DNA of 64,000 nt from Ulva prolifera (lineage: Eukaryota > Chlorophyta > Ulvophyceae > Ulvales > Ulvaceae): assembly GCA_023078555.1 (NCBI GenBank), contig CM041201.1, positions 5,773,172-5,837,171 on the forward strand, given 5' to 3'. Shown here piece by piece: positions 12,001-21,669 of the stretch. Both the position numbers and the translations under genes were made by a program. The notes under the pieces were generated by a model, which saw only the letters and a program-made list of their open reading frames with translations, did no database searches and was not told the origin of the DNA. The number at the start of each line of letters is the position of its first letter. The stretch's first letter is position 1.

Positions 12001-12648
12001 GCGGGTTCTTCCGGACGTGCCAAGGCCGCCGCCTGCCGGCGACGAGCGACGAGGCGGTGGAAGCGGCGCGCGTGGCTGCAGCCGTCGCTGCAGATGCCGC
12101 TGATGCGGGTCCCGATGACGCGGGCGACGAGGATGCCTGGAACCCCGAATGGGGGCGGCAGTCGATGCTCGTGCACGGCCAGGACGCATGTGCGCAACTG
12201 AAGGGCCACCTTGGAGATGGGGTCACCAAATGGGCCGCGCGCGTGCTCGGTCGTGACCTGTCCGCGATCGACGAGGAGGACAACTTTGTCGAGGAGGCGG
12301 TCAGAAAGCTGTACGATGACGGGCAGGCACCTCGGGAGATCACGGCGACCGGCACGCCGCTGCCGCCTGCTCCGGCTTCCAGGACGTGTGCCATCTGCGA
12401 TCAGTACACGTGCCCGGCGGGCTTCGTCGGTCAGTCAGTGTGCCTCACATGCGCGGCGCGCGGCAGGGGCGCCGGGGGCCTCTCGATGATTGATGTGAAC
12501 CACGCGCTCGTGACCGGGCTGCTGTATGGGAAAGGTGTGTGGCCGCAGCCGTGCCGGTGCATGTGTTTCCGTTGGTGCTGCTCCCATACCTGCTTGCCTG
12601 AGACTGCGCGAGGGATCCACGTGCAATTGCAAGCTTCTTCCTTCTTGA

Positions 12649-12740
12649 CAGGAGAGTCTTTTAGCACTTTTCGCGGTGGCCACGCGGCGGCGGGCGTCGA
12701 AAGCGCGGCGTTTTTGGCGGCGGCGGCGGCGGCGGCAGGG
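12649..12740 (+). other. Unit junction J2 (TTTTAGCACTT block)
   Basis: CAGGAGAGTCTTTTAGCACTT (TAGCACTT at 12662-12669), then GCGTCGAAAGCGCGG. Upstream is the intron that follows exon 9 of copy B, so copy B is cut there. The CAG before GAGAGTC resembles a splice acceptor. The downstream 4 kb repeats the region after J1 almost exactly. Confidence 0.75.
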
Positions 12741-13308
12741 GCCCGAAGGCGGTGCAGGAAGCGCGCGAAACCCGGACCATCTGGGCGTGGCGCAGGGGGG
12801 GCGCGCGTTCCGCGAGACCGACGGGAAACCGGCGTTTCTAGGCGGGCGAGGCCTGTTAGGGACGGCTTGGGAGCGTGCGGATGGCATTCGCGTGCGTTGT
12901 TAGCACAGGCGAGCGTGCATTGGAGAGGTCGGCGTTGTTATTGATCGGGGCGAGCGACAGCGGCGTGGAGACGCCGCGGCGGCGCGGGCTTTTCGTATGA
13001 ATAGGTGATATAGCGTTTCAGAGCGTTTCAGAGGCTTCGTGTCGAGCGGTCGGTGGCAGGAGCGGCGGTGCGAGCGCCAAGGCACCGCGGCGACGTGCAG
13101 CGGGTGGCGTGGCGAGCGGGAGGCGCACGGCGCGCCGAGGAGCGGTCTAACAGAGGGATTCATCGGTATTGGACTCTGTAGACGGGCGTAGGGCGCGAAG
13201 CAGGCGTCGCGGGGCGGTCTCAGAGCGTCGAGGGAGGCAGCGAGGCGGGACAGCCCGCCACGGCCGGCAGCCGGCCGGCACGGGCAGGATATCATCTAGG
13301 AAGAAGAG

Positions 13309-16018
13309 ATGGAGCAGGATTCGGCCGCAGAGCAGCGGAGGAAGGCCGCGGAGAGGTGCGCGAGGTGCTGCAGCCCGTGGATGCGTGCGTAAGGCCGCGG
13401 CGTCAGCAGGGTCGCCGCGGCGCGTGCATGCGCGACGCGCACGCGCGCCGCGCGCTGTCGACGCACCGACCGCTGCCCGCTGGTGCCGCTGCGCGGCCGT
13501 GGCGGCCGCGACGGCGAGGTCGAGCGCACGACGGCTTCCTGTGAGGTCTCGGAGTGCACTTGTCGCCGCCAGGGCGGCGGTCGCCGCGGCGATCCGGGGT
13601 AGAGGGCGCGCGGACGGGGCGAGGTCGCGGTCGCGCGTGGCATATCCGCATGCACATCGCGCGGCTGCCGCGCCGGCACCTGCCGACCTTGCTTCGCCCG
13701 GCGACAGGGCCACGCTCGCCGTGCACGCCTGGGTCGTTCGCGTGGCAGGTGCACGGTCACGTTCTTAACGGGTGGTATTCCAGCACCTTTCGCGCACCGC
13801 GGTGTGGTGAAGGGTGCTGCTGTCCTAGGAGCAGTCCCGCGCTGCATGCATGCGCCGTCAGTACACGCGGCCGCGTAGCCCCCGAGGGCCCATGTGGCAT
13901 ATCCGCACGCATATCGCGCGGCAGCCCCGCCAGCACCTGCTCACCCCGCATCGCCCCACGCCAGGGCCACACTCGCCGTGCACGCCCGGTTCGCGTGGCG
14001 GGCTCCAGTTCGCAAGCACGTTCGGGCTGTTCAGAGCCAGGTTTGAGGTGTCTGATCAGACTGCCCATGGGGCAGTCCGCCACGCCAGCCCCGAAATGCA
14101 ACAGGTCATTGGCTTGTGTGACACCTACAGGAGTGCCACGTGTAAATATTGCTGTTGATGGCTGCTATTCGTCATGCTGTGCGGCTCCAAAACGCCCCAA
14201 AAAGCATCTGCACTCAGTCTCACTCAACAAAGGCATTCACCAGCAGTTTTTTTCGCGTGCTTCGCGAATCCGCGATCCAGGTGTCAACAACGCTGTTGTG
14301 AAGTGCATGGCGGAGCAGTGTGGTGAGTGGTGTCGCGTGGCGCATGCTGCATGCGTGATTCCAACACCCCGAGTTTGGCTGAGGTGCACCGGTGGCATTG
14401 TAGCACTTGTCGCGCGTCGCTGTGTGGTGGAGGGTGCTGCTGTCCCGGGAGCAGTCCCGCACGGCATGCATGCGCCGTCAGTACACGCGGCCGGGTCCCC
14501 GTACACGGGGCGTCTGGTCGAAGCAGCAGCGCATGTGACCCGACCTGTCGCCGCTCGCAGGCGGAGGTACGAGTTGAACCCGGCGGGCGAGGAGGCCTTC
14601 AGGGCGCTGGAGGGCGCCGGCCTGACGAGGGAGCGCATGGAGAAAGCCCGCGCGTGCCTGAACCGCGCGGCGGAGGAGGTCAGCCGGATGGGCGAGCCGT
14701 CGCGCGCGGTGTGCGCGGCGCTGAACGCCACCGAGAAGCCCGACTGCGTCCTCCCGGACCCCGCGGAGTGGCGCCTCCTGCTGTCGCGGTTCCACCGCAC
14801 GCTGCCCGGCCTCGAGGACGGCGAGCGCGGCGCGCTGCGTTTCACCCGCGCCCACTACGCAGTCATGTCCCTCCGCGGCGAGGACACCGACGCCTTGCTG
14901 CGGGAGGAGACGTCCGACGACGGGCAGAAGAGCCTCGTCGTCGACATGTTCGAGGCCGTCAAGTCGTGGAGGACCATGACGAAGGACCGGTTCGTCGAGG
15001 TCCTCCACGTGCTGCTGTACAGCAAGGTCATCGGCAGCAAGGGCTCGCTGGACGGCATCAAGTACGCGGTGGGGAACCTCATGGGCGAGTACTACGCGGC
15101 GACGAACGAGGTGCGTGCCCCGTCCGGCGTCGCCGCGCCGCTCACGGGCGGCCGCGTTGCTGCGGGCCTGCGCCTGTGGGCGACGGGGGTGCGGCCTGTC
15201 GTCCGCGGCGTCGCGGAGGGGCCCGCAGTTGTGCTCAGAGGGGCCGCCCTGCCGCGCCGCTGGCCTGTCAGCCGCCGTGGGCGGGGGCCTGCAGTCTCAC
15301 GGCGCATGCGACCGCCCTCACCCCGCTGCCTGTCCAGGTGGTGGAGGCTGCGAGCCCCTTCCAGCGCTACAAGAGCGTCGTGAAGGGCGTCGCGATGTAC
15401 ATCAAGTCGTCGGGGCTCGGCGGGACGCGCAAGATCACGCCCCTGACGGAGGGCCAGATCCGGCGGACGGTGGAGGGCATGTACGTCGGCGGGTTCGGGA
15501 TGCTCCAGGCGCGCGCCGTGTTCGCGCTGACCGCCATCGTGGGCGTCCGCAGCACGTTCTTCCAGTTCTGGCGCTGGCAGGACGTGTTCCTGCAGAAGGT
15601 CCTGCTGCTGGACGGCGAGGCGGTGCAGGCCTCTGAGGAGAACATGGCCCGGAAGGACACGACGGTGCGCAGCAGCTGCTCCAGACCCGCCTGCAACCCG
15701 CCGTCCGGGCCGCCTGCGCCGGATCCGCCCGCTGTGCCTCCGCCCGCCGTGCCTGCGTCCCCTGCGCTCACCCGCGCCGTTGCCTCCGCAGATCGGCTAC
15801 GCTCTCGTCACGCGCCACGTGGTCACCAAGGCGCCAAACGCGTACGGCGTCAACGTCCTCGCGCTCGACCCCACGGGCCTGCCAGCGAGGCGGGGCCTGC
15901 CGCTCGTCGGAAATGCCGTGGTCGAGCTTGGCCTGGCGATGGGCGTCTTCGACTGGGCGTCCCTCGACGCCCTCGCCTTCGGGGAGATGCTGCCGTGCAA
16001 GCCCGGGACGGAGGAGTG
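13309..16018 (+). pseudogene. YR element copy C: exons 1-4 only
   Basis: Exons 1 13309-13355, 2 14561-15110, 3 15338-15664, 4 15792-16018, nearly identical to copy B, introns included. Intron 1 lacks about 290 bp that copy B has at roughly 3765-4053. The box I Arg (AIVGVRS) and the Lys motif (VTKAPNAYG) are intact, but the exon with the second Arg and the Tyr is absent: the copy breaks off within the copia insertion at about 16485. No continuation is found on either side of the CACTA element, so this copy cannot encode a working recombinase. It is a recent duplicate of the 5' part of copy B, made after copia had inserted. Confidence 0.8.
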
Positions 16019-16033
16019 GTGCGCCGCAGCTCC

Positions 16034-16259
16034 TGTCAACTGCCAGTCAAACATCCTGCAGCATAACTATGCCGTGTGTCCCACCTGTGGCAGTCTGAGC
16101 TCTGTTAGCTGCTAGGATCACTAGTCATACAGTACAGACTCCTGCTCCACGTAGCACGCTCAGCACTCTGATCTCTGCTGTAGTCGGTAGACAGACACAC
16201 AGAAACAGCAGAGCTTTCTCACCTGCCAATTGCCAGTCAAAGATGACCTGGAATCGACA
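16034..16259 (-). repeat. Copia LTR, second copy
   Basis: A 226-bp block with TGTCAACTGCC at one end and CCTGGAATCGACA at the other, aligned base for base with 5893-6118 apart from scattered substitutions. It lies just after the exon 4 donor of copy C, as in copy B. Confidence 0.65.
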
Positions 16260-16490
16260 GCTACGGCCTGCATTCTGTGCTCTGGGCAGCTGACCTACGG
16301 GCTGCCCGGATGTGATCTGCTGCACTCGTGCATCACAGCTAAGACACGCTTGCACCAGGGGAGCTCTGCTCCCCACACACCCCCTCGTGCGCTGTCGCTC
16401 GGAGATTCAACCAGGAATCCATCCACTGCCTTTCCCAGCGCTGGACCAGCCAAAGCCTCGGCCAGCATATCAGCCTCCTGCTCAGTTGTC
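16260..16490 (-). mobile_element. Copia RNase H C-terminal fragment
   Basis: Minus-strand frame with EADMLAEALAGPALGKAVDG, the end of the copia RNase H frame seen at 6154-6370. Homology ends abruptly at about 16485, where unrelated sequence with GTTAACTCGGGGCGG (minus strand) begins. Confidence 0.8.
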
Positions 16491-17716
16491 CGCCCCGAGT
16501 TAACGGGATTGTTTTGCTCCCTTGAACCAACAGCTGACAGCCTCACGCGTTTCTCCCCTCTGCGAGCTGAGGAGCTCGTTGCAGGCGTTGTTGCCGCTCC
16601 GAATTTGTGCAGTAAAGCGTAATAATTCTGTTTTCTCACTGACCAGTTTTCCGCTGCATATAACTTGATGCGGTCGATTGAGTACTGCCGTGCATGCTCG
16701 CCTGATTGTCGCCTTAACTCAGATTTGAACGGGACACCGCGTCGCCTGACAGAACTGCACAATTCAACACTAATCTGTTGCTGACAAAACTGACAAACGG
16801 CATGTACAGCTTTGGGATATTCTCAGATTGCCCTCCTGGGCTGCACTAGTCACTAGCTGTAACGGTTACAGCTGTAATGTCTTGGCCACCACTGGCAGCT
16901 ATGAAATTGCACGTGCATTTGTACTGCGTTCATAAGGCATACAGTATATATTTACAAGCGACAATCCCACCTTCGGGGGGCTCTTACGCTTTGATATTTG
17001 TCGCTTGAGCATGAAGGTCGATGCTGGCGGAGCGCTGCAGCCAGCGTGGCCAGAGGTGCAGCGCGGCTGTGGCGCTCTGCTGCTTGACGCGTCATGCTCG
17101 AATTCGAAGCTCGTCGCAGATTGTTTCTGTAGCACTGAATATGAAGCTTAATATATGATTAGGAAACCTGATGCCTCAGCAGAGGCAGAAGTGGCCGCAT
17201 CCGTGGCGGAGCGCCGCTGAAAGCCGCGTGGCCAGAGGTGCAGCGCAGCTTTGGCGCCCTACAGCGCCGCAGAGGCACGACGCGAACGCGAAGCGACCTG
17301 CGTCGCGGTGTTTCTGGAAGCAGATGCACAGATGCGAAGCCGACGCCGAAGCCCCGACGCGGAGGCGAGGCCGGAATGGAGCAGCCGCCGGACAATAGAT
17401 ACATAGATACATGATGCTGAATATTATACTTATGATATGATACAGTGATGCTGAATATTATACTTATGATACAGTGATGCTGAATATTATACTTATGATA
17501 GATACAGCTGCAGGTCGCTGAATATTATACTTTAGATAGACTATATGGTCAGTTTCATCAGGGCCAACACAGACTTGAAAAAAAAAATGCAAATGTACTG
17601 ACCACAAACTGTGCAACCTCTGGAGGCATCGTGTATGTACGTGTGATGATGTGCCGGAGGCGCACGCTGTGCGGATCGATCCCCGTGACCTGACCGGATC
17701 CGACTCTCAGATCCGA
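16491..17716. other. No gene; left flank of CACTA element with small repeats
   Basis: I recognise no gene. Two diverged related segments (about 17020-17100 and 17200-17300) share GGCGGAGCGC and GTGGCCAGAGGTGCAGCGC. From 17411 to 17535 the phrase GCTGAATATTATACTTATGA occurs in four imperfect tandem copies, an AT-rich island in GC-rich surroundings. The CACTA element starts at 17717. Confidence 0.5.
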
Positions 17717-17746
17717 CACTAGAAGAATGGCGACACGGTGAATCGG
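17717..17746 (+). repeat. CACTA left terminal inverted repeat
   Basis: Starts CACTAG and matches the reverse complement of 35890-35919 at 27 of 30 positions. The next 300 bp are rich in short TCCG/CGGA motifs, as is the region before the right end. Confidence 0.9.
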
Positions 17747-18530
17747 AGAGCTGAAGTAGTGTGTACGGAGGGGCAGTTGGAGAGCCTTCGGAGAATCGGT
17801 GGAGGCCGGACGTAGGTTGCTAGGAGTATCGGAGACTTGTGGCGGAGGTGGGGCAGAGGCAGGTAGGATTTTCCGATTCACGTCCGGTACGCCCCAGGGC
17901 AACGCCTTTTGTTACTAGCCTGCCTTCGGAGCCCAACCGGAGGATGTACGGAAGAAAAGACGGTTCCGTTGTGCGTCCGACGGAGGGACTACGGACGCGT
18001 GCACTAAATTTCGGATCCGTCTCGGATCCGTATGGCGTCCGCCTCGGGGATGCGGGAAGTACAGGCTGGGCCGTAGGATTGGTGACCTCTTGACGTACAT
18101 GTATCCGTCTGGCTTGGGATATACTCACGTATGGTTACGAGGAGTGTGCACTTGTGGACACGCAATGCTTGACCAAAGGCGTCATGGGCGTTATTACCGG
18201 ATCAGACTTGGTCGCGCACATGTAAGCGGAGTGCAGGAAGGATCGCGGTTTTGTGGAAGCATGATGTGGTTGTTTTCTTTGTTACGAGGCACGTGAACAC
18301 GGGGCTGCAGTTGGCAACATGCCTGCATTCATATGCTGTAGGTGCTTACATGGCGCGTGCTTTCCTTGTTCATCGCTAGATTCATACATAGCTCACACTC
18401 CCACACATTTCCTCAGGACAGACTCCCTGACATTCCGCGGACAGGACCGGGCAAAGGACCTATGTATACGTACAGGCTGCAAGATGGTCCTGAGATGGCC
18501 CAAATACAACCATACAATGCACTGGCATGT

Positions 18531-21332
18531 CTACTCGTCCTCGTCCGGGAAGCCGTCAATTAAGGAGTCTTGCACCTTTGACAACTCGGCCTGCATGCAA
18601 TACCAGCTGCATGAGTGCACGGCTCTAATGCATTCGTGGTCTGAGCGACTGTCACACAAATAGTGCTACAATTGCAGGCATTGGTGTCACATGTCAGATC
18701 AAGTGTATCGGGGTAGTGACATACCGTCAATACAGCAACCTGCTGTTTTAATTTCTGCACACTCGCACCCTTGCTTCTGGGCTGATGCCTTGCCAGCTTA
18801 GCCTCGCAATCCTCAATCTTTTTCCGAATATCCCTACGCGCTTGGTGGGCGGCCTCCTTCTCTGCCTTGGCCTTTCGCTTCTCAAGAGCTTTGTTGGACT
18901 TCTGCAATGTACAGGCGCTCTTACACCTGGTCTGATGATGGGTGGGGCAAGTACAATCGGACTAGGCGTCAATTGGCACAAATCATAAGAGGACATACCG
19001 GCGCTGCGGCTTGTAACTCCATCTCCGGGGACTCGCATCGATCGTCTGCCCGCTGGGGAGAATCAGGCTCTTCCTCTTCACCCATCTGATCGTGACCCAC
19101 CTCTTCCACGTCCGGCTGGTGCTCACTGTCCTTATCAGCAGTGCGGTCTGCCCTTGGTTCTAGCCCTGGCCGCCGGGGAGAAAAGTCAGCGAGCATTGTG
19201 CGCCGTCCGCTGTTGGAATGAGTGCCCCGTCTTCCTGACTTCGATGCGGTAGGAGCCTGTACACGCATGGCTGCCTCGAATGATGGCACATGCCGCTCAC
19301 ACAGGCGCCCGTACAATCCCGGTACCACTTAATGGCCAACCTCAGGCGGGCAGTACAGCGTGTGGTGAGATTGTACCTTCTCGGTCTTCCTTTGTCTCTT
19401 GCCCCGTTGGACGGGAGAGTCAGCGGTCCCTTCGAGGGCGCGCCGGGCCGCAGCAACCTTGGCGATTCCTTCGCACACATACTCACCGTCCTCCATAGCC
19501 CAGGCCTCGGGGGTTTTCATGGGTTCGCTATCGATAGGGAAGCGGTCTCCTCTCACGGTGAACTGCGCACGAACCACATTGGTTGGAACACAGTCGCCGA
19601 ATGGCAGGTCAGTGGCCATGCAAGTGCGGATTCAAGCAGGCCGCGCCGCGCTGGAGTGGCCATTCGGCGAATGGCCACTCCGGGCGCGTGCAGTGCAACA
19701 CAATGCATGACGCGCTGGAGTGGCCATTCGGCGAATGGCCACTCCGGGCGCGTGCAGTGCAACACAATGCATGACGCGCTGGTGTGGCCATTCGGCGAAT
19801 GGCCACTCCGGGCGCGTGCAGTGCAACACAATGCATGACGCGCTGGTGTGGCCATTCGGCGAATGGCCACTCCGGGCGCGTGCAGTGCAACACAATGCAT
19901 GACGCGCTGGTGTGGCCATTCGGCGAATGGCCACTCCGGGCGCGTGCAGTGCAACACAATGCATGACGCGCTGGTGTGGCCATTCGGCGAATGGCCACTC
20001 CGGGCGCGTGCAGTGCAACACAATGCATGACGCGCTGGTGTGGCCATTCGGCGAATGGCCACTCCGGGCGCGTGCAGTGCAACACAATGCATGACGCGCT
20101 GGAGTGGCCATTCGGCGAATGGCCACTCCGGGCGCGTGCAGTGCAACACAATGCATGACGCGCTGGAGTGGCCATTCGCCGAATGGCCACTCCGGCCGCG
20201 TGCAGTGCAACACAATGCATGACGCGCTGGGGTGGCCATTCGGCGAATGGCCACTCCAACTCTGACCAAGGTGGAGGACATGCCTTGGTGTTCTGGAACA
20301 CATTCATTGCCGCGAGCAGCTTCCTCTGCTCGCGGGCGCTGGGATTCCTCCGCAGGCCCGTGTTATGGTCCCACGCCCGTCTCGAAAACTTACTGCACAT
20401 CGGGTCACCTCCGTTTGGGCGGATACTGTGTGCTTCCCTTCTCCGCCACCGTTGGGCACGGCAACAGGTACGGCATAACCCGAGCATCAGCAGAGGCACA
20501 CTCTTTGGTCACGGCGTTCAAATGGGCGTGCTGGCGGTAGAAAGCATGATTGATATTAGTAGCAGCTTCGTACGCTTCACCTGTTCTGCCGACCTGTACA
20601 CGATATCCGTCACTGCATACTGACCGCGAATGGCGACTCTGACGTGCCAAGACACTACACTGACAGTCGGTGGCATGCGATCCCGTGGCCCTGACGGGGT
20701 GGTAGTGGACCCCAGTTTGCAATCACGTTGTTAGTCGGAGACAGCAGCCGTACCCCATGTGCAGCTTTGCCGAGTGCGTCCGCCTGTGTTTTCGTTAGAA
20801 TACTCCCGACCCACACCTTCTCGTCGTCTGGGAGGGCCAGGTTCACTAGTGCCTGCACCTTCTTGCCTCGCGTGTGGGCATCGGCCATTCCCGCCACCTT
20901 GGATCTCATCCCTTCCGTCCACATCATCACCGCATCCTTCATCGTTTCCCACCGCCTGGCAGCTTCGGGGTCCGCAGTCAAGGCCGTAGCTGTGGAGTGT
21001 GCAGTGCCGACGGCTGCCGACGCTTGTCCCACGCTCCCTCTGCCCTTGCCCAGCGCCTTCACCAGCACGGGCGGCTTCAGCAGTCCAGCGATTGTGCCTT
21101 TCCTGAAGAAGTACTTTACGCACGTCATCAGTTTCTCGACACTGTCGATATCAACGGAGCTGTCTTTGTCGACGGTTGACGTCAAAGTCAACCCGTCGAC
21201 GCCGGCACCTCTGCTCCACACGTTGCTGACCAGCACGTCAAGCATCCCTGCTCCGTTGTCTGCGTCCTCTACAACTTCTTTCTCGATGACGACGGGCGCC
21301 GCGCGGAGGAACGTGAACTGCAGGTTGGACAT
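18531..21332 (-). CDS. CACTA accessory protein with coiled coil (TnpA-like candidate)
   Basis: Start ATG at 21332 (MSNLQFTFLRAAPVV...). The first exon, about 200 codons, runs to a donor near 20730. Further exons read on the minus strand: VGRTGEAYEAATNINHAF... (about 20610-20410), SKFSRRAWDHNTGLRR...FQNTK (about 20400-20280), DLPFGDCVPTNVVRAQF...RKTEK (about 19610-19370), an acidic Glu/Asp-rich segment (about 19310-19020), a highly charged coiled coil LEKRKAKAEKEAAHQARRD (18907-18725) and a last short exon AELSKVQDSLIDGFPDEDE (18590-18531, stop). The last two exons join in phase 0. The palindrome array lies in the intron between about 20270 and 19640. I do not recognise the family. Position and coiled coil fit an accessory DNA-binding protein like plant TnpA, but that is inference. 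Confidence 0.6.
19645..20262. repeat. Left palindrome array, ten copies, 64-bp period
   Basis: Ten copies of a palindrome with 13-bp arms (GAGTGGCCATTCG, one central base, then its complement) start at 19653 and recur every 64 bp to 20229. One copy (20165) has a G-to-C change in the centre. The 35-bp linkers, with GTGCAGTGCAACACAATGC, are nearly identical. Likely binding sites for a transposon protein. The long minus-strand frames across this array are repeat artefacts. Confidence 0.9.
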
Positions 21333-21669
21333 GGTGGATGATTAGACAAAGCGGAATTAACACACGTCTATGGCCGGTACTGTGGATGGTCGTATCGTAG
21401 GCACAGCTAACATATCGCGTCATTCGCACATGCTTTGCTGCTCCGTGCTTTGAATGGTATGCCGATGTAGCGTCGTCGCGCGGTCCGCCTTCAAAGGTTT
21501 GGCTGCCTCGATACCCCGGCGCCTCGCCAGGGATTGTGGCGTCAGGGCGAACATGGGATGCGACAGGGAGGTCTTCGTGGGACGTAATGCCATCATAGGG
21601 ACGACAAACACCAGAGGCCGCGCTATTGTTGAACCTCGTCACAAGAATGCTTAAGTACTGCTGGCTACC
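21333..21669. promoter_or_regulatory. Divergent promoter region between accessory and transposase genes
   Basis: A 337-bp gap between two divergent start codons (21332 leftward, 21670 rightward). It should carry both promoters. No clear TATA box or repeat is seen. Confidence 0.45.

Larger units (their letters stand above)
2865..12534 (+). pseudogene. YR element copy B: tyrosine recombinase gene, 3'-truncated, one frameshift
   Basis: Exons: 1 2865-2911 (ATG, MEQDSAAEQ..., ends in phase 2), 2 4409-4958 (RYELNPAGE...), 3 5186-5512, 4 5640-5866, 5 7684-7996, 6 9035-9386, 7 9847-11222, 8 11364-11742, 9 11916-12534. All phases agree with copies D-F. Exon 3 holds TAIVGVRS...FWRWQDV, the YR box I Arg. 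Exon 4 holds VTKAPNAYG (Lys). Exon 5 holds RALRSSMVLR, RHAGAW and MVHYFS, the box II Arg, Trp and candidate Tyr nucleophile. Exon 7 has a long acidic run, then Cys pairs (CxxC...CxxC). Exon 8 adds PCSAC...SCSRC. Exon 8 is 11 nt shorter than in copy E, so the frame shifts near 11550-11580; downstream exon 9 is open again. Intron 4 was inflated by copia. The gene ends in the intron after exon 9, at junction J2. Recombinase assignment is strong by motif order; mobility is inferred. Confidence 0.75.

Noticed and set aside
17020-17310. Two tRNA-like or SINE-like segments with GGCGGAGCGC and TCGAATTCGAA
   Set aside because: Neither folds into a convincing cloverleaf by eye, and no poly-A or target duplication is visible.
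17690-17716. Possible extension of the CACTA terminus further left (ATCCGA repeats)
   Set aside because: The sequence outside the right end does not match, and both ends begin with CACTA exactly.
19645-20262. Regular repeats and spacers that look like a CRISPR array
   Set aside because: The linkers are identical to each other rather than unique, the repeated unit is a palindrome also found at the other transposon end, and the DNA is eukaryotic.
19553-20499. Long minus-strand open frames across the 64-bp array
   Set aside because: All three frames stay open because the 64-bp unit has no stops; the peptide is a permuted repeat.
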